Source: DUPQ01 sp964563155
GTDB taxonomy: Bacteria; Bacillota; Clostridia; DUPQ01
Reading direction: 5' to 3'
Length of the DNA stretch: 64,000 nt
NCBI GenBank assembly: GCA_964563155.1
Contig: CAZLVL010000005.1
Span: 80,282-144,281 of the forward strand
Shown: positions 54,347 through 63,948 of the stretch, one piece after another
How positions within the stretch are numbered: the stretch's first letter is position 1
Layout of the letters: each line of letters begins with the position of its first letter
Notes under the pieces: generated by a model
The model's database searches: none
Told to the model about the DNA's origin: nothing
What the model saw: the letters and a program-made list of their open reading frames with translations, nothing else
Program-made: the position numbers and the translations under genes

Positions 54347-57175
54347 TTAAATCTCTTTTAGGGCCTCATCTAATTCATAAAAGGTCTTATCATTAATGTA
54401 TTCACTAAATCTTGAGCCTACCTCTCTCAAGGTGGAAGCATGATAGGACTTAGGAATATTATCTATATTAAAATATCTATTTAATATCTTTTTAGCTTCT
54501 TCATTGGACAACAACTCTCCTATTGGTGTATAGGTAGACAAGAAATACTTTAATGATCCTTTAGTTTTGTATGACACATCATAGTCTCCTGCAAGAAGAA
54601 TACATTTACCATCTACAACCTTATCAAATATCTTGTTGTCATCTCTATTCAGCTCTTCTGGATCTATCTCAGGTAGATAAAGCTCAGCTTCACAACCAAA
54701 GGGCACACTTACCTTAATCCTTATTCTGTCCACCTCTTCTATCTGCCAGGACAAGCTATATTTTCCAGAAATAGACTCATATGAGGCATCCGCATATCCT
54801 AGGTCCCAGTGAACCATAGGCTTTAATAGGGCCTTTTTAAAGCCAGGTAAAAAGCTACCTACATTTTCTTCCTTTTCCCCTGCCCTAATCTCATAGCCCT
54901 CTTCATTCATCCTTATACCACCTACATGCTTAAAGATCCATTCAACTATTGAACCATTGGCATAGTGGTTAAGGCTGTTCATACCAGTACTAGATATACT
55001 TCCATCATCATTAACAGAGTTCCATCTTTCCCACATGGTGGTAGCCCCTAAAGAGATTTGGTGTAACCAACCAGGGTATTCTCTGTTTAGAAGTAGCTTG
55101 AAGGCTAAGTCCTGAAAGCCGTGTTCAGATAAAATATTACACAAAAGTGGAGTTCCAATAAAGCCGGTCTTAAGCTTGTCTTCTACCTGTTCAAACAAGG
55201 TTTTTAGCATTTGCTTTGTTAGGTCCTCATCAATAGATAGATTGTGCTTTAAGGTCAGTATTAGGGCTGTCTGAGTCTTTATGGCTGACCTTCCAGTTGC
55301 TGTGTAATATTCTTTTCTAATAATATCAAACTGGTCTTGAGATAGTTTTTTGTATTCTTTGTGTTCTTTTTTCTTATCCAAGATATATGCAGCCTTTGCA
55401 ACTATACCAGCACTTATTGCATAGTAGACATTGGCCAAAAATTCCACATCGGTGGCTCCAAACACTGTATCATCTTTTAGGTTTACATTATCTAGGGCCA
55501 ACCAGTCTCCATAGTGGAAAAAGTGTCTCCAAGCATGGTTATCACCATCCACTTTTTTTATGTAGTCTACCCAAGTTTTCATACTTTCAAATTGCTCTTC
55601 TAGTATGGTTTTATCCCCATAGTATTTGTACATATTCCAAGGCATTATGGTGGCAGCATCCCCCCAGCCACATGAAGCCCTTATAAGTCCAAAGGCAGGT
55701 ATAACTACAGGAACTAAACCATCATGGACCTTTTGTTCTGTATACATGTCATAAAGATATTTTTTGAAGAAGGCATAAGTATCTCCTAAATAGGTGGCTG
55801 CAGCTGTAAAGATCTGTGCATCCCCTGTCCAGCCCATTCTTTCATCTCTTTGAGGACAATCGGTAGGCACATCTAAAAAGTTACCTTTCATAGACCATCT
55901 AACATTGCTTACCAATTTGTTTACATCCTTATGGCCTGTTTCAATATGGCCAACCTCTTCAAAGTCACTGTAAAGGGCCACAGCTTCCATATCTGAGATA
56001 TCTAGATTGTCCACTCCATCTACTTTTATGTATCTAAAGCCATAAAAGGTAAATTTAGGCTCTAGCACTATCTCTTTACCATTACTTACATAAAAGTATT
56101 CTGATTTAGCACTTCTTAAGTTGCCGTTGTAAAAGGAGTTTTCTTGTAGGATTTCTCCTGTTTGAATATGAACCTTGATGCCTTTTGGTACATCTAACCT
56201 AAGTCTGAAAATACCAGTTAAGATTTGGCCCATATCAAAGACCTTTTCATTTTTAGGTGTAGTAATTAGTTCTATAGGTTTTAGGATTTCTCTTTCTACT
56301 ACAGGTAAGCTTAAGCGTTCACTAAGAAGGTCAGTTGATAATTCAGATATTTGAACATCTTCAATAGGAAGTTCATCCAAGGTATCATCTAGATGCTCAC
56401 CATCATAAAGATTTGAAAAGGTAATATTACTTCTTTCTACCTTCCAAGTGTCATCAGAAGAGATGGTTTCTATTAAGCCATCTTCATATTCCAGTCTTAA
56501 TTCACATATTAAATGCCATCTATCTCCATAAAAGCCCTTTTGTGAATGTTGGGAAAATCCAAATCTTCCTTTATACCAACCATTACCTAAAAGAACACTT
56601 AATCTTCCCTCTTCTTTTAGCATATCTGTCATATTATAGGTCTGATATTGGACCCACTCATTATAATTATTGCAGTAGGGAGTAAAAAACTCATTCCCAA
56701 TTTTTTCTCCATTAAAGTATGCATAGTAAAGGCCAAGGCCTGAGATATATAGGGTGGCTTTTTTTACAGGACCTGTTGGTTTTATATCTTTAAAAAAGAT
56801 TGGATGTCTACTTTCACTATTATCACAAGTTATCCAAGAAGCTTTCCAAGGGTCATCCATTTTAGCTGTTTCAAACCATTGAACCTCTGATGTAACCTCT
56901 TCATCCATATCACTTACTACAGTTACAGTCCAAAAGTATTTAGTATAGGGAGAAAGCTTTAAATCAATTCTTTGACCAATACTTTCTAAGTCTTTTACGA
57001 AGCCAGTATCTTTTATAATTTCAGCTTTTCCATCCTTGTCCTTCCAAACTAGAATTCTAGCCTCTTTTTGCTTTTTCCCTTGGGTATCTTTTACCTTCCA
57101 GGAAAAAACTGTGCCCTCTAGCATAAAACCCAGGGGGTTTGTCATGTGGTTTACTCTTGCATCATAAATTTTCAT
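54347..57175 (-). CDS. Alpha-L-rhamnosidase (GH78)
   Basis: About 942 residues with the GH78 domain order: N-terminal jelly rolls (~1-300), (alpha/alpha)6 barrel with the catalytic region DCPQRDERMGWTGDAQIF (conserved Asp/Glu), FFHYGDWLALDN, and C-terminal beta domain with MNSLNHYANGSIVEW. It should release terminal rhamnose. Start at ATG 57175 with GGAG eight bases upstream; the TTG at 57196 lies over that site. It is followed by a GH43-like gene and preceded by an AraC regulator on the same strand. Confidence 0.92.
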   Translation of the reverse strand: MKIYDARVNHMTNPLGFMLEGTVFSWKVKDTQGKKQKEARILVWKDKDGKAEIIKDTGFVKDLESIGQRIDLKLSPYTKYFWTVTVVSDMDEEVTSEVQWFETAKMDDPWKASWITCDNSESRHPIFFKDIKPTGPVKKATLYISGLGLYYAYFNGEKIGNEFFTPYCNNYNEWVQYQTYNMTDMLKEEGRLSVLLGNGWYKGRFGFSQHSQKGFYGDRWHLICELRLEYEDGLIETISSDDTWKVERSNITFSNLYDGEHLDDTLDELPIEDVQISELSTDLLSERLSLPVVEREILKPIELITTPKNEKVFDMGQILTGIFRLRLDVPKGIKVHIQTGEILQENSFYNGNLRSAKSEYFYVSNGKEIVLEPKFTFYGFRYIKVDGVDNLDISDMEAVALYSDFEEVGHIETGHKDVNKLVSNVRWSMKGNFLDVPTDCPQRDERMGWTGDAQIFTAAATYLGDTYAFFKKYLYDMYTEQKVHDGLVPVVIPAFGLIRASCGWGDAATIMPWNMYKYYGDKTILEEQFESMKTWVDYIKKVDGDNHAWRHFFHYGDWLALDNVNLKDDTVFGATDVEFLANVYYAISAGIVAKAAYILDKKKEHKEYKKLSQDQFDIIRKEYYTATGRSAIKTQTALILTLKHNLSIDEDLTKQMLKTLFEQVEDKLKTGFIGTPLLCNILSEHGFQDLAFKLLLNREYPGWLHQISLGATTMWERWNSVNDDGSISSTGMNSLNHYANGSIVEWIFKHVGGIRMNEEGYEIRAGEKEENVGSFLPGFKKALLKPMVHWDLGYADASYESISGKYSLSWQIEEVDRIRIKVSVPFGCEAELYLPEIDPEELNRDDNKIFDKVVDGKCILLAGDYDVSYKTKGSLKYFLSTYTPIGELLSNEEAKKILNRYFNIDNIPKSYHASTLREVGSRFSEYINDKTFYELDEALKEI

Positions 57176-57227
57176 TTTTTGTCTCCATATTTGCAAAATT
57201 TACTTCTACTTATTTACTTTCAACACT

Positions 57228-57338
57228 TTATTCTAATTCTAACATTAAATATGAGCCTAGTGAAACTTCCTTTACATTTTTAGATTGTGCTTCAATCCAA
57301 TCTATTTTCTCAGGCTGACAAAAATAATTAATTATCAC
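57228..57338 (-). pseudogene. Possible remnant of a glycosidase C-terminus
   Basis: A 36-codon open stretch between AraC and the GH78 gene encodes PEKIDWIEAQSKNVKEV-SLGSYLMLELE, a coding-like end with no ribosome site and no start beyond a GTG overlapping the AraC stop. It may be the tail of a lost gene. Weak call. Confidence 0.25.
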
Positions 57339-58488
57339 TTATCTTGTCTTGCCACTGTTTTGGTGTCATACCCATTATAGAACAAAATACCCTATGAAAA
57401 CTACTTTGAGAAGAATAATCTAGCATTACTGCTACATCCAATATGCTGTATTCTTTAGATTTTAATAACCTTTTTGCTTCTTCTATTTTTATTCCGCTTA
57501 TATGCTGACTTAAACTTGTGCCTGTTTCTTTTTTAAAGCGTTGACTCAAGTATGATCTGTTGATGTTTAACTCCTTAGCTATGGTATCTACTTTTAAATC
57601 TCCATATATATTTCTAGCGATGTAGTTGTTAATCTCTATGATAAACTTTGAATTATTACTTCCCATCCTCACACTTTTTACCATCTGGGCGAATTTTAGC
57701 ATCATTAAATTATTAAGATTTCCCAATGACATCAAATCTGTAGACCTTTCTATTGCTTGCATATAAGTATCAGCCATATGCATGGCTGTTTCATACCTCA
57801 ATCCTCCTCTTACAGCTGCTCTACTAGCCAATACGGTAGCTGATAGAATAAGATTTTTGTACTTTCTAAAAACCTCATTTGCTACATTGCCTACATTACC
57901 TTCAAATATTCCAGATGCGAAAAATTTAGTCAACATTTCAGGTTGGCCATCTTCAATATAGGAGAAGAGAACCCTTTCATAATATTCAGTATTATGGGAA
58001 ACTTTTTGTGGATAGTATTCAGGTTTCTCCAAGGCTTTTTCCGGTTTTCTAAAAGCATCTATTATAGAGTCTTCATTACCATTATATATGTTATTTAGCA
58101 AATCTATCATAGACAGCATTTGAAGCAAACTATAGTTGCCATGGTCTCTAAAAAAGTCTATTACATCCAAAAAAGGAGTGTCCTTATCTTTTAAAAATGC
58201 TAAAATTCGTTGAGCTTCATTTCTTTCACACGGAATATCAGAAAAAGGACCTAAAACAAGAGTTCTTCCTTCATCGAGCTTTACTACACCAAAATGCAAA
58301 AGCTCGATAACTAATGCAAAATCAGCATCTTTTTCAGTGTTAAGTAAGGATTCAGGAACTAGGCTAGCTAATCTAGGAAACAAATCATTTTCTGGCAGTT
58401 GATATAAAACTTTTTTATCTTTGTCATACAAAGTTAAGGGAGCATATGTAATGGAATAAATCTTAAATAATATAAAATAACTGTTCAT
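57328..58488 (-). CDS. AraC-family regulator of the rhamnoside island
   Basis: 386 residues. The C-terminal ~100 residues are an AraC double HTH (ELNINRSYLSQRFKKETG and AVMLDYSSQSSFHRVFCS). The N-terminal ~280 residues are a non-cupin sensor with no motif I recognise. It is divergent to the GPH transporter at 58625 and upstream of GH78 and GH43, so it probably activates both directions. An inverted repeat (58531-58547) in the shared intergenic region is a candidate site. Confidence 0.87.
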   Translation of the reverse strand: MNSYFILFKIYSITYAPLTLYDKDKKVLYQLPENDLFPRLASLVPESLLNTEKDADFALVIELLHFGVVKLDEGRTLVLGPFSDIPCERNEAQRILAFLKDKDTPFLDVIDFFRDHGNYSLLQMLSMIDLLNNIYNGNEDSIIDAFRKPEKALEKPEYYPQKVSHNTEYYERVLFSYIEDGQPEMLTKFFASGIFEGNVGNVANEVFRKYKNLILSATVLASRAAVRGGLRYETAMHMADTYMQAIERSTDLMSLGNLNNLMMLKFAQMVKSVRMGSNNSKFIIEINNYIARNIYGDLKVDTIAKELNINRSYLSQRFKKETGTSLSQHISGIKIEEAKRLLKSKEYSILDVAVMLDYSSQSSFHRVFCSIMGMTPKQWQDKISDN

Positions 58489-58530
58489 TTTGATTATTCT
58501 CCTAACATTATGATAATAACTATAACATAA

Positions 58531-58547
58531 TGGAAATACGCTTTCCA
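58531..58547. promoter_or_regulatory. Inverted repeat between araC-like and GPH genes
   Basis: TGGAAA-TACGC-TTTCCA. It lies just before a TATAAT -10 (58558-58563) that has no -35 match, the setting of an activator-dependent promoter for the transporter. Confidence 0.5.
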
Positions 58548-58624
58548 GAAAACTTAATATAATTAGGATGCAAAAAAGTATATTTAATATAGTTACTATT
58601 TGAAAAAACTAAAAGGAGAAAATT

Positions 58625-60097
58625 ATGGGGAAGAAAAATAAGGGAACCTCGAGCCTTGGCTTTAAGAGCTATTTAGGCGGCACTATGATGTGGGCTGTAT
58701 CTGGAGTAGGTGCAGCATTAATGACTTCTTGGTTTATGCAATATCTAACTGACTATGCTGGAATTGGTGAATATGCGGCTCTTTTAGGAACTGTTATTCT
58801 TTTGATTGTAAGAATTTTTGATGCAGTCAATGATCCAATTCAAGGCTTCATAATAGATAATGCTAAGGACACAAAACATGGAAAATATAAACCTTTTTTA
58901 ATTGCAAGCGTTATTTTGTCAGCAGTAGGAATAAGTTGTCTCTTCTTCTTACCTTCTGCCATATCTGACAAGCCTGTGATTATTGTAATCTGGGTTCTTT
59001 TCTTCTATTTAGCTTATGACTTTGGTGAGTCTTGGTTTGCACCAAATCTGCTTTATAGAACCATGACAGACAGTACTACAGAAAGATCCAAACTTCTTTT
59101 GTGGCCAAGACTATTCACTCTTTTACTTGGAGCTATGATGGCAGCTTTAATACCAATAATTAATGGAGTTAATGTAAATTTCAATAATATGCACACATCT
59201 TTTGGAATTACTGTTACAGGCTTGATGGTTATTGCTGCATTAATAGCGATAGTAGGGCTTCTCATAGTCAAAGAGAAAAAGGTTGAAAATATTGAAATTG
59301 AAGAAAAATCTGAAAAAGTAAAATTTACTGAAATTTTCAAATTATTTGTAGAAAATGAAGCTTTAAGAGTTAAATTTATAACTGACCTATTTTCTGGCTT
59401 TATATGGACCTTCCTATTTGCTACTGCTCTTTACTACATAAAATGGGGATTTGCAGCTAATCTAGAAACTGGAGAAGTTAATGCTGACTTATATGGTACA
59501 TATTCTTTAATTGCTTCTATGATGATGTTAGTTCCAATTATTTTAGGAACAGCTATTGCCACACCTTTGACGAAATTATTCAAATCTTCTGTAAAACTAT
59601 TTAGAGCTATGCTCCTAACTCAAGCCTTGTCCTGTGGACTTCTCTTTGCTTTGGAAATATTGGGAGTTTTACAAGCAGTTCCTTTTGTGTTCTTCATCTG
59701 CATGGCACTAACTTCAACAGCTATTGGTGTTAACTTCATACCTGGAGAAGTAATGAATATGGAAGTTATGGACTACAGTATATTTAAAAATGGAAAAGAT
59801 AGATCAGCTCTTTGTAATGCTACAAGCAAGTTTTTGGCAAAAGCACAAACAGCTTTATCCTCTGCTTTAGTTGGTGCAATCCTTATTGGTATTGGTTATC
59901 AAGTGGATTCTGCAACCGACACTTATTTAGGTGACCTTGCTCGTATACCAGGAATGCTTACTTGGTTTATTATAGTTATGGGATTGATTCCCTTTGTTTT
60001 GGGCATGATATCTTGGTTTGTAATTAAAAGATATCCTATTACAAATGAAGTTAGAGAAGAAATGCACCAGACCCTAAAAAGAGAATCAATAGAGTAA
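58625..60097 (+). CDS. GPH-family sugar:cation symporter (MFS)
   Basis: 490 residues, twelve membrane helices, with GPH motifs: D-A-V-N-D-P-I-Q-G, KHGKYKPFLIAS, and a long central loop. It likely imports rhamnose-bearing oligosaccharides or galactosides released outside the cell, given the GH78, GH43 and GH2 genes around it. AAGGAG precedes the ATG; a clear terminator follows. Confidence 0.88.
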   Translation: MGKKNKGTSSLGFKSYLGGTMMWAVSGVGAALMTSWFMQYLTDYAGIGEYAALLGTVILLIVRIFDAVNDPIQGFIIDNAKDTKHGKYKPFLIASVILSAVGISCLFFLPSAISDKPVIIVIWVLFFYLAYDFGESWFAPNLLYRTMTDSTTERSKLLLWPRLFTLLLGAMMAALIPIINGVNVNFNNMHTSFGITVTGLMVIAALIAIVGLLIVKEKKVENIEIEEKSEKVKFTEIFKLFVENEALRVKFITDLFSGFIWTFLFATALYYIKWGFAANLETGEVNADLYGTYSLIASMMMLVPIILGTAIATPLTKLFKSSVKLFRAMLLTQALSCGLLFALEILGVLQAVPFVFFICMALTSTAIGVNFIPGEVMNMEVMDYSIFKNGKDRSALCNATSKFLAKAQTALSSALVGAILIGIGYQVDSATDTYLGDLARIPGMLTWFIIVMGLIPFVLGMISWFVIKRYPITNEVREEMHQTLKRESIE

Positions 60098-60103
60098 AAA
60101 ACT

Positions 60104-60131
60104 AAAGGGGTGTGAATTAAACACCCCTTTT
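60104..60131 (+). terminator. Terminator of the GPH transporter gene
   Basis: 10-bp stem AAAGGGGTGT / ACACCCCTTT with a 7-base loop, seven bases after the stop, ending in TTTT. Confidence 0.8.
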
Positions 60132-60284
60132 CAATAAAAATTGATTTAAGAGCAAGGACCTAATAGGTATAAACCAATAAACATAAACTTTATGTGTTTT
60201 ATACTATTTAAATTAGCAATGTGTATGAATAATCTAGTAAAGTTAAGCGTTAGTTTAAATACAAAGAAGGAGGAGCATAATTAT

Positions 60285-60314
60285 ATGGATTTATATTATG
60301 CGGAGAAAAAGTGA
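60285..60314 (+). CDS. Nine-residue leader peptide coupled to the GH2 gene
   Basis: An ATG (60285) nine bases after a near-perfect AAGGAGGAG (60267-60275) opens a 9-codon frame, MDLYYAEKK, whose TGA (60312-60314) overlaps the GTG start of the GH2 gene (GTGA). The weak GGAG for the GH2 start lies inside it. Ribosomes finishing the peptide would re-start on GH2, so it is probably a translational coupling device. Confidence 0.55.
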   Translation: MDLYYAEKK

Positions 60315-62665
60315 AGAAAATAGATTTTAATAAGAATTGGCTTTTTAACAAGAAGGATAAAGAAGCAACAGTTATAAATCTTCCTCATGATGCAATGATT
60401 TTAGAAGATAGAAACAAGGATAACTCTAGTGGCTCAGCAGGTGCATATTTCCCAGGTGGTGTATATGAATATCAAAAAAAGTTTGAACTTAATAAAAAAG
60501 ATATAGATAAAACAATAATTTTTGAATTCGAAGGTGTTTACAGAAATGCTCAAGTATACATAAATGATCAATTAGTGGGAGGAAAACCTTATGGTTATAT
60601 ACCTTTTTTTATAGAAGCTGATGAGTTTTTAAAATACAATCAGATAAATACAATAAGTGTTCGTGTAGATAACTCCAATCAACCGGATTCTCGCTGGTAT
60701 ACAGGAGCTGGGATCTATCGTCCTGTTTGGATGTGGATTGGCTCAAAAGAGCATTTAAGGCCTGAAAGTGTAAGAATAACTACCTTATCCTGGTCACCTG
60801 CAAAGATTAAGGTGGATATAGAAACTGCTTGGAATGATAAGAATATCTTAATAGAAATCTATGATAAAGATGAACTTATTGCTAGTGAAAAAGGTACTTC
60901 AAAATCTTTTATAATAGAAAATGCAAAACTTTGGGATGAGTTTAATCCTTATCTATACACTTGTGTTGTAAAACTTTTAAAAAAGGACCAAGTTATAGAC
61001 CAATCTGTAAATACCTTTGGGATAAGGTTTATAGAATGGAGCACAAATGGCCTTTTTATAAATGGAAAAAGAACTCTCTTAAGAGGAGCTTGTGTACACC
61101 ATGACCATGGAATTCTAGGAGCTGCTACCCATAAAGAAAGTGAATTTAGAAGAATTAAGATTCTAAAAGAAGCTGGTTTTAATGCAATTAGATCTGCCCA
61201 CAACCCAACATCCAGAGCGCTTTTAGAAGCTTGTGATTATTATGGACTTTATGTAATGGACGAAACATGGGATATGTGGTACTCCAAAAAATCTAAATAT
61301 GACTATGCAAATGACTTTGAAAAAAACTATAAATATGATCTTCTTGCTATGATTAATAGAGATTATAACCATCCCAGTGTAATAATGTATTCAATAGCTA
61401 ATGAAGTCTCTGAGCCTTCTACTCAAAAAGGTGTAGATTTGGCAAAAGAAATGGTGAAATTTATAAAAAAAGAAGACCCCTATAGAGTTGTTACAGCAGG
61501 CCTTAATCTTATGATCATAAATATGTCAGCTAAAGGAAAATCTATATACAAAGAAGATGGGGGAAGAGACGAGACACAAGATGCAAAAATGTCTTCTATG
61601 AATAGCACAATGTTTAATTTGATGGCTCAGGCTATTGGAACTGGCATGAATAAAAGTGCAAACTCAAAAAAAGCTGACCAAATAACAAAGCCAGTTTGTG
61701 AACTACTAGATATTGTAGGTTACAACTATGCTTCGGGTAGATATCCTTTAGAAGGAAAAGCCAATCCAGATAGGGTTATTGTAGGTTCTGAAACATTTCC
61801 GCAAGATATTTCTAAAAATTGGGCTATGGTAAAAAAATATCCCTATTTAATTGGTGACTTTATGTGGACCGCTTGGGACTACATTGGAGAAGCTGGTATT
61901 GGGGCTTGGTCATATTACGAAGATGGAAAATCTTTTTCAAAACCTTATCCTTGGCTTTTAGCTGATGTAGGAGCAATAGATATTTTGGGAAATCCCAATG
62001 GAGAAGCCTTTTGGGCTAAAGCAGTTTGGGATCTAGATAATAACCCTTTAATAGCTGTTCGACCTGCAAATCACCCTAATGAAAAAATATATAAATCAGT
62101 GTGGCGTGGAACCAACGCCCTACCTACATGGACCTTCAAGGACTGTGAAGGAAATCCGGCACTTGTTGAGATATATTCCAACGCAACTTATGTTGAACTT
62201 TTCTTAAATGATAAGCTTCTGGGTAAAAAGAAAGTCAAAAATAATAGGGTGCTATTTAAATGCAAATATAGTCCAGGAGCATTAAAAGCGGTGAGTTATA
62301 AAAAAAATATGAGTATTAGTGGAGAATCTGTTTTAAAAACAGTAGCAAGTCCACAACTGCATATATTACCTGAAAAAATAGCAGCTAAATCTAATGAAAT
62401 AGTTTATGTTCCAGTAGTTATTGGTGATAGATTAGGCAATTTTGAAGCAAACGACGATAGGGTATTAAAAGTTGAGGTTGAAAATGGTAAATTGCTTGCT
62501 TTTGGAAGTGCTAATCCCAGAACAGAAGAAAGTTATAATACTGGCTCCTTCACTACATATTACGGTAGAGCTTTAGCAATAATTGAAATGGGAGATAAGG
62601 ACACTTTAATTACAGTAAGTGATGGAATCACCAAGATAAGTAAAACTATAAAATTGGAAGATTAA
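60311..62665 (+). CDS. Glycoside hydrolase family 2 (beta-galactosidase/glucuronidase type)
   Basis: 784 residues. N-terminal sugar-binding and Ig-like domains (~1-250) precede the TIM barrel, which opens with GACVHHDHGILGAA and AIRSAHNPTS, has the acid/base Glu in YSIANEVSEP (NE) and the nucleophile Glu in IVGSETFPQ, and ends with FMWTAWDYIGE. A C-terminal beta-sandwich follows. Beta-D-galactosidase is the usual activity, but glucuronidase or other specificities are possible. The start is GTG 60311: a nearby GGAG (60302-60305) and the overlapping leader peptide support it. Confidence 0.9.
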   Translation: MKKIDFNKNWLFNKKDKEATVINLPHDAMILEDRNKDNSSGSAGAYFPGGVYEYQKKFELNKKDIDKTIIFEFEGVYRNAQVYINDQLVGGKPYGYIPFFIEADEFLKYNQINTISVRVDNSNQPDSRWYTGAGIYRPVWMWIGSKEHLRPESVRITTLSWSPAKIKVDIETAWNDKNILIEIYDKDELIASEKGTSKSFIIENAKLWDEFNPYLYTCVVKLLKKDQVIDQSVNTFGIRFIEWSTNGLFINGKRTLLRGACVHHDHGILGAATHKESEFRRIKILKEAGFNAIRSAHNPTSRALLEACDYYGLYVMDETWDMWYSKKSKYDYANDFEKNYKYDLLAMINRDYNHPSVIMYSIANEVSEPSTQKGVDLAKEMVKFIKKEDPYRVVTAGLNLMIINMSAKGKSIYKEDGGRDETQDAKMSSMNSTMFNLMAQAIGTGMNKSANSKKADQITKPVCELLDIVGYNYASGRYPLEGKANPDRVIVGSETFPQDISKNWAMVKKYPYLIGDFMWTAWDYIGEAGIGAWSYYEDGKSFSKPYPWLLADVGAIDILGNPNGEAFWAKAVWDLDNNPLIAVRPANHPNEKIYKSVWRGTNALPTWTFKDCEGNPALVEIYSNATYVELFLNDKLLGKKKVKNNRVLFKCKYSPGALKAVSYKKNMSISGESVLKTVASPQLHILPEKIAAKSNEIVYVPVVIGDRLGNFEANDDRVLKVEVENGKLLAFGSANPRTEESYNTGSFTTYYGRALAIIEMGDKDTLITVSDGITKISKTIKLED

Positions 62666-62769
62666 TGATTAATATCCTGAATAAGAATAAAACTTTACAA
62701 TTTATATTAAAAACAAGCAAGACCTAGGTAAAAGACTGAATATAATGGAGGCTACCAGAGAGAAAAAAA

Positions 62770-63948
62770 ATGAGAGCTATAAATTTAAAGACAGAATATT
62801 TAGCAGATCCTTTAGGTATCGACATTGTAAATCCAAGATTCTTTTGGCAATGTCCTGAGGGCTTTGAACAAAAGGCATATCAAATAATTGCCAAGAAAGA
62901 TAATGCTATCATTTGGAATAGTAGCAAAGTTATTTCTTCTGAAACATCTCATATTCCCTATGAAGGTCCTAGCCTTAATAGTAGAGACAGGATTGAATGG
63001 TCTATAAAACTATGGAATCAAGATGACCAAGAGAGTGAAGTATCCTTTTCTTTTTTCGAAATGGGACTACTGGATAAAATGGACTGGGTGGGTAAATGGA
63101 TAAGTGGTAACTATGAGCCTAAAAAAAATAAAAGGTATCCTATAGATTCCTTTAGAAAAACTTTTGAACTAACAAAAAAACCTATAAAAGCAAGACTCTA
63201 CATCACAGCCCTTGGTATCTACAAAGCAAGTCTTAACAATAACTTTATTACCGACTTTGAATTAGCCCCTGGTTCCACTGATTACAATAAAAGATTGCAT
63301 TATCAAACATATGACATAACTCCCTATCTAGAAAAGGATAATACCTTTGAATTATCTTTAGGTGATGGTTGGTACAGAGGCTCACTTGGTGCTTATGGAC
63401 AGACACATGTGTATGGAAGGAAAACAAAACTTCTTTGTCAGATAGAAATATATTTTGAAGATGGAAGTAAGAAGATTATAGGAAGTGATGATAGTTTTTC
63501 TTGGTCTAACGATGGACCAGTTCGCTTTAATGATCTAAAAGATGGAGAGATTTATGATTCAAACAAAAACCCTAGCTACAAAGGTTATGCTTCTCTCTCT
63601 TCTGAAAATAGAAACTTAATTGCCTCTAATAATGTTTTTCCTAAAAAACAAGAAATTCTAGAAGCAAAACTAATAACCAGTCCTAAGGGCAAACTTTTAC
63701 TAGATTTTGGCCAAAATATTGCAGGCTTTTTATCCTTCAAGCTAAAAGGACCAAAAGGGAAAAAAGTAAAATTTAGATTAGGTGAAATATTAGATAATCA
63801 AGGTGAGTTTACTCAGAATAATTTTCAGCTTATAAAACCAGTAAATGAATGGGGTCCACTAAAAGCGTTTATTCTAATGATTGGAATAGGTAAAAAACTT
63901 AAAAATACTCAATTCACGCCAAAGCAAGAAATAACCTTTATTTGTTCA
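62770..63948 (+). pseudogene. GH78 rhamnosidase gene interrupted by a group II intron
   Basis: About 393 residues equivalent to the N-terminal jelly rolls of a GH78 enzyme (WISGNYEP, ITALGIYKASLNN, YDITPYLEKDN, LSLGDGWYRGSLG, LDFGQNIAGFLSF). It breaks off after TPKQEITFIC-S, before the catalytic barrel, exactly where the intron-like 3' end begins at 63949; the next codons run into a stop within 3 residues. So this is a truncated, probably inactive rhamnosidase. The ATG has GGAGG 18 bases before it and GAGAG closer. Confidence 0.8.
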
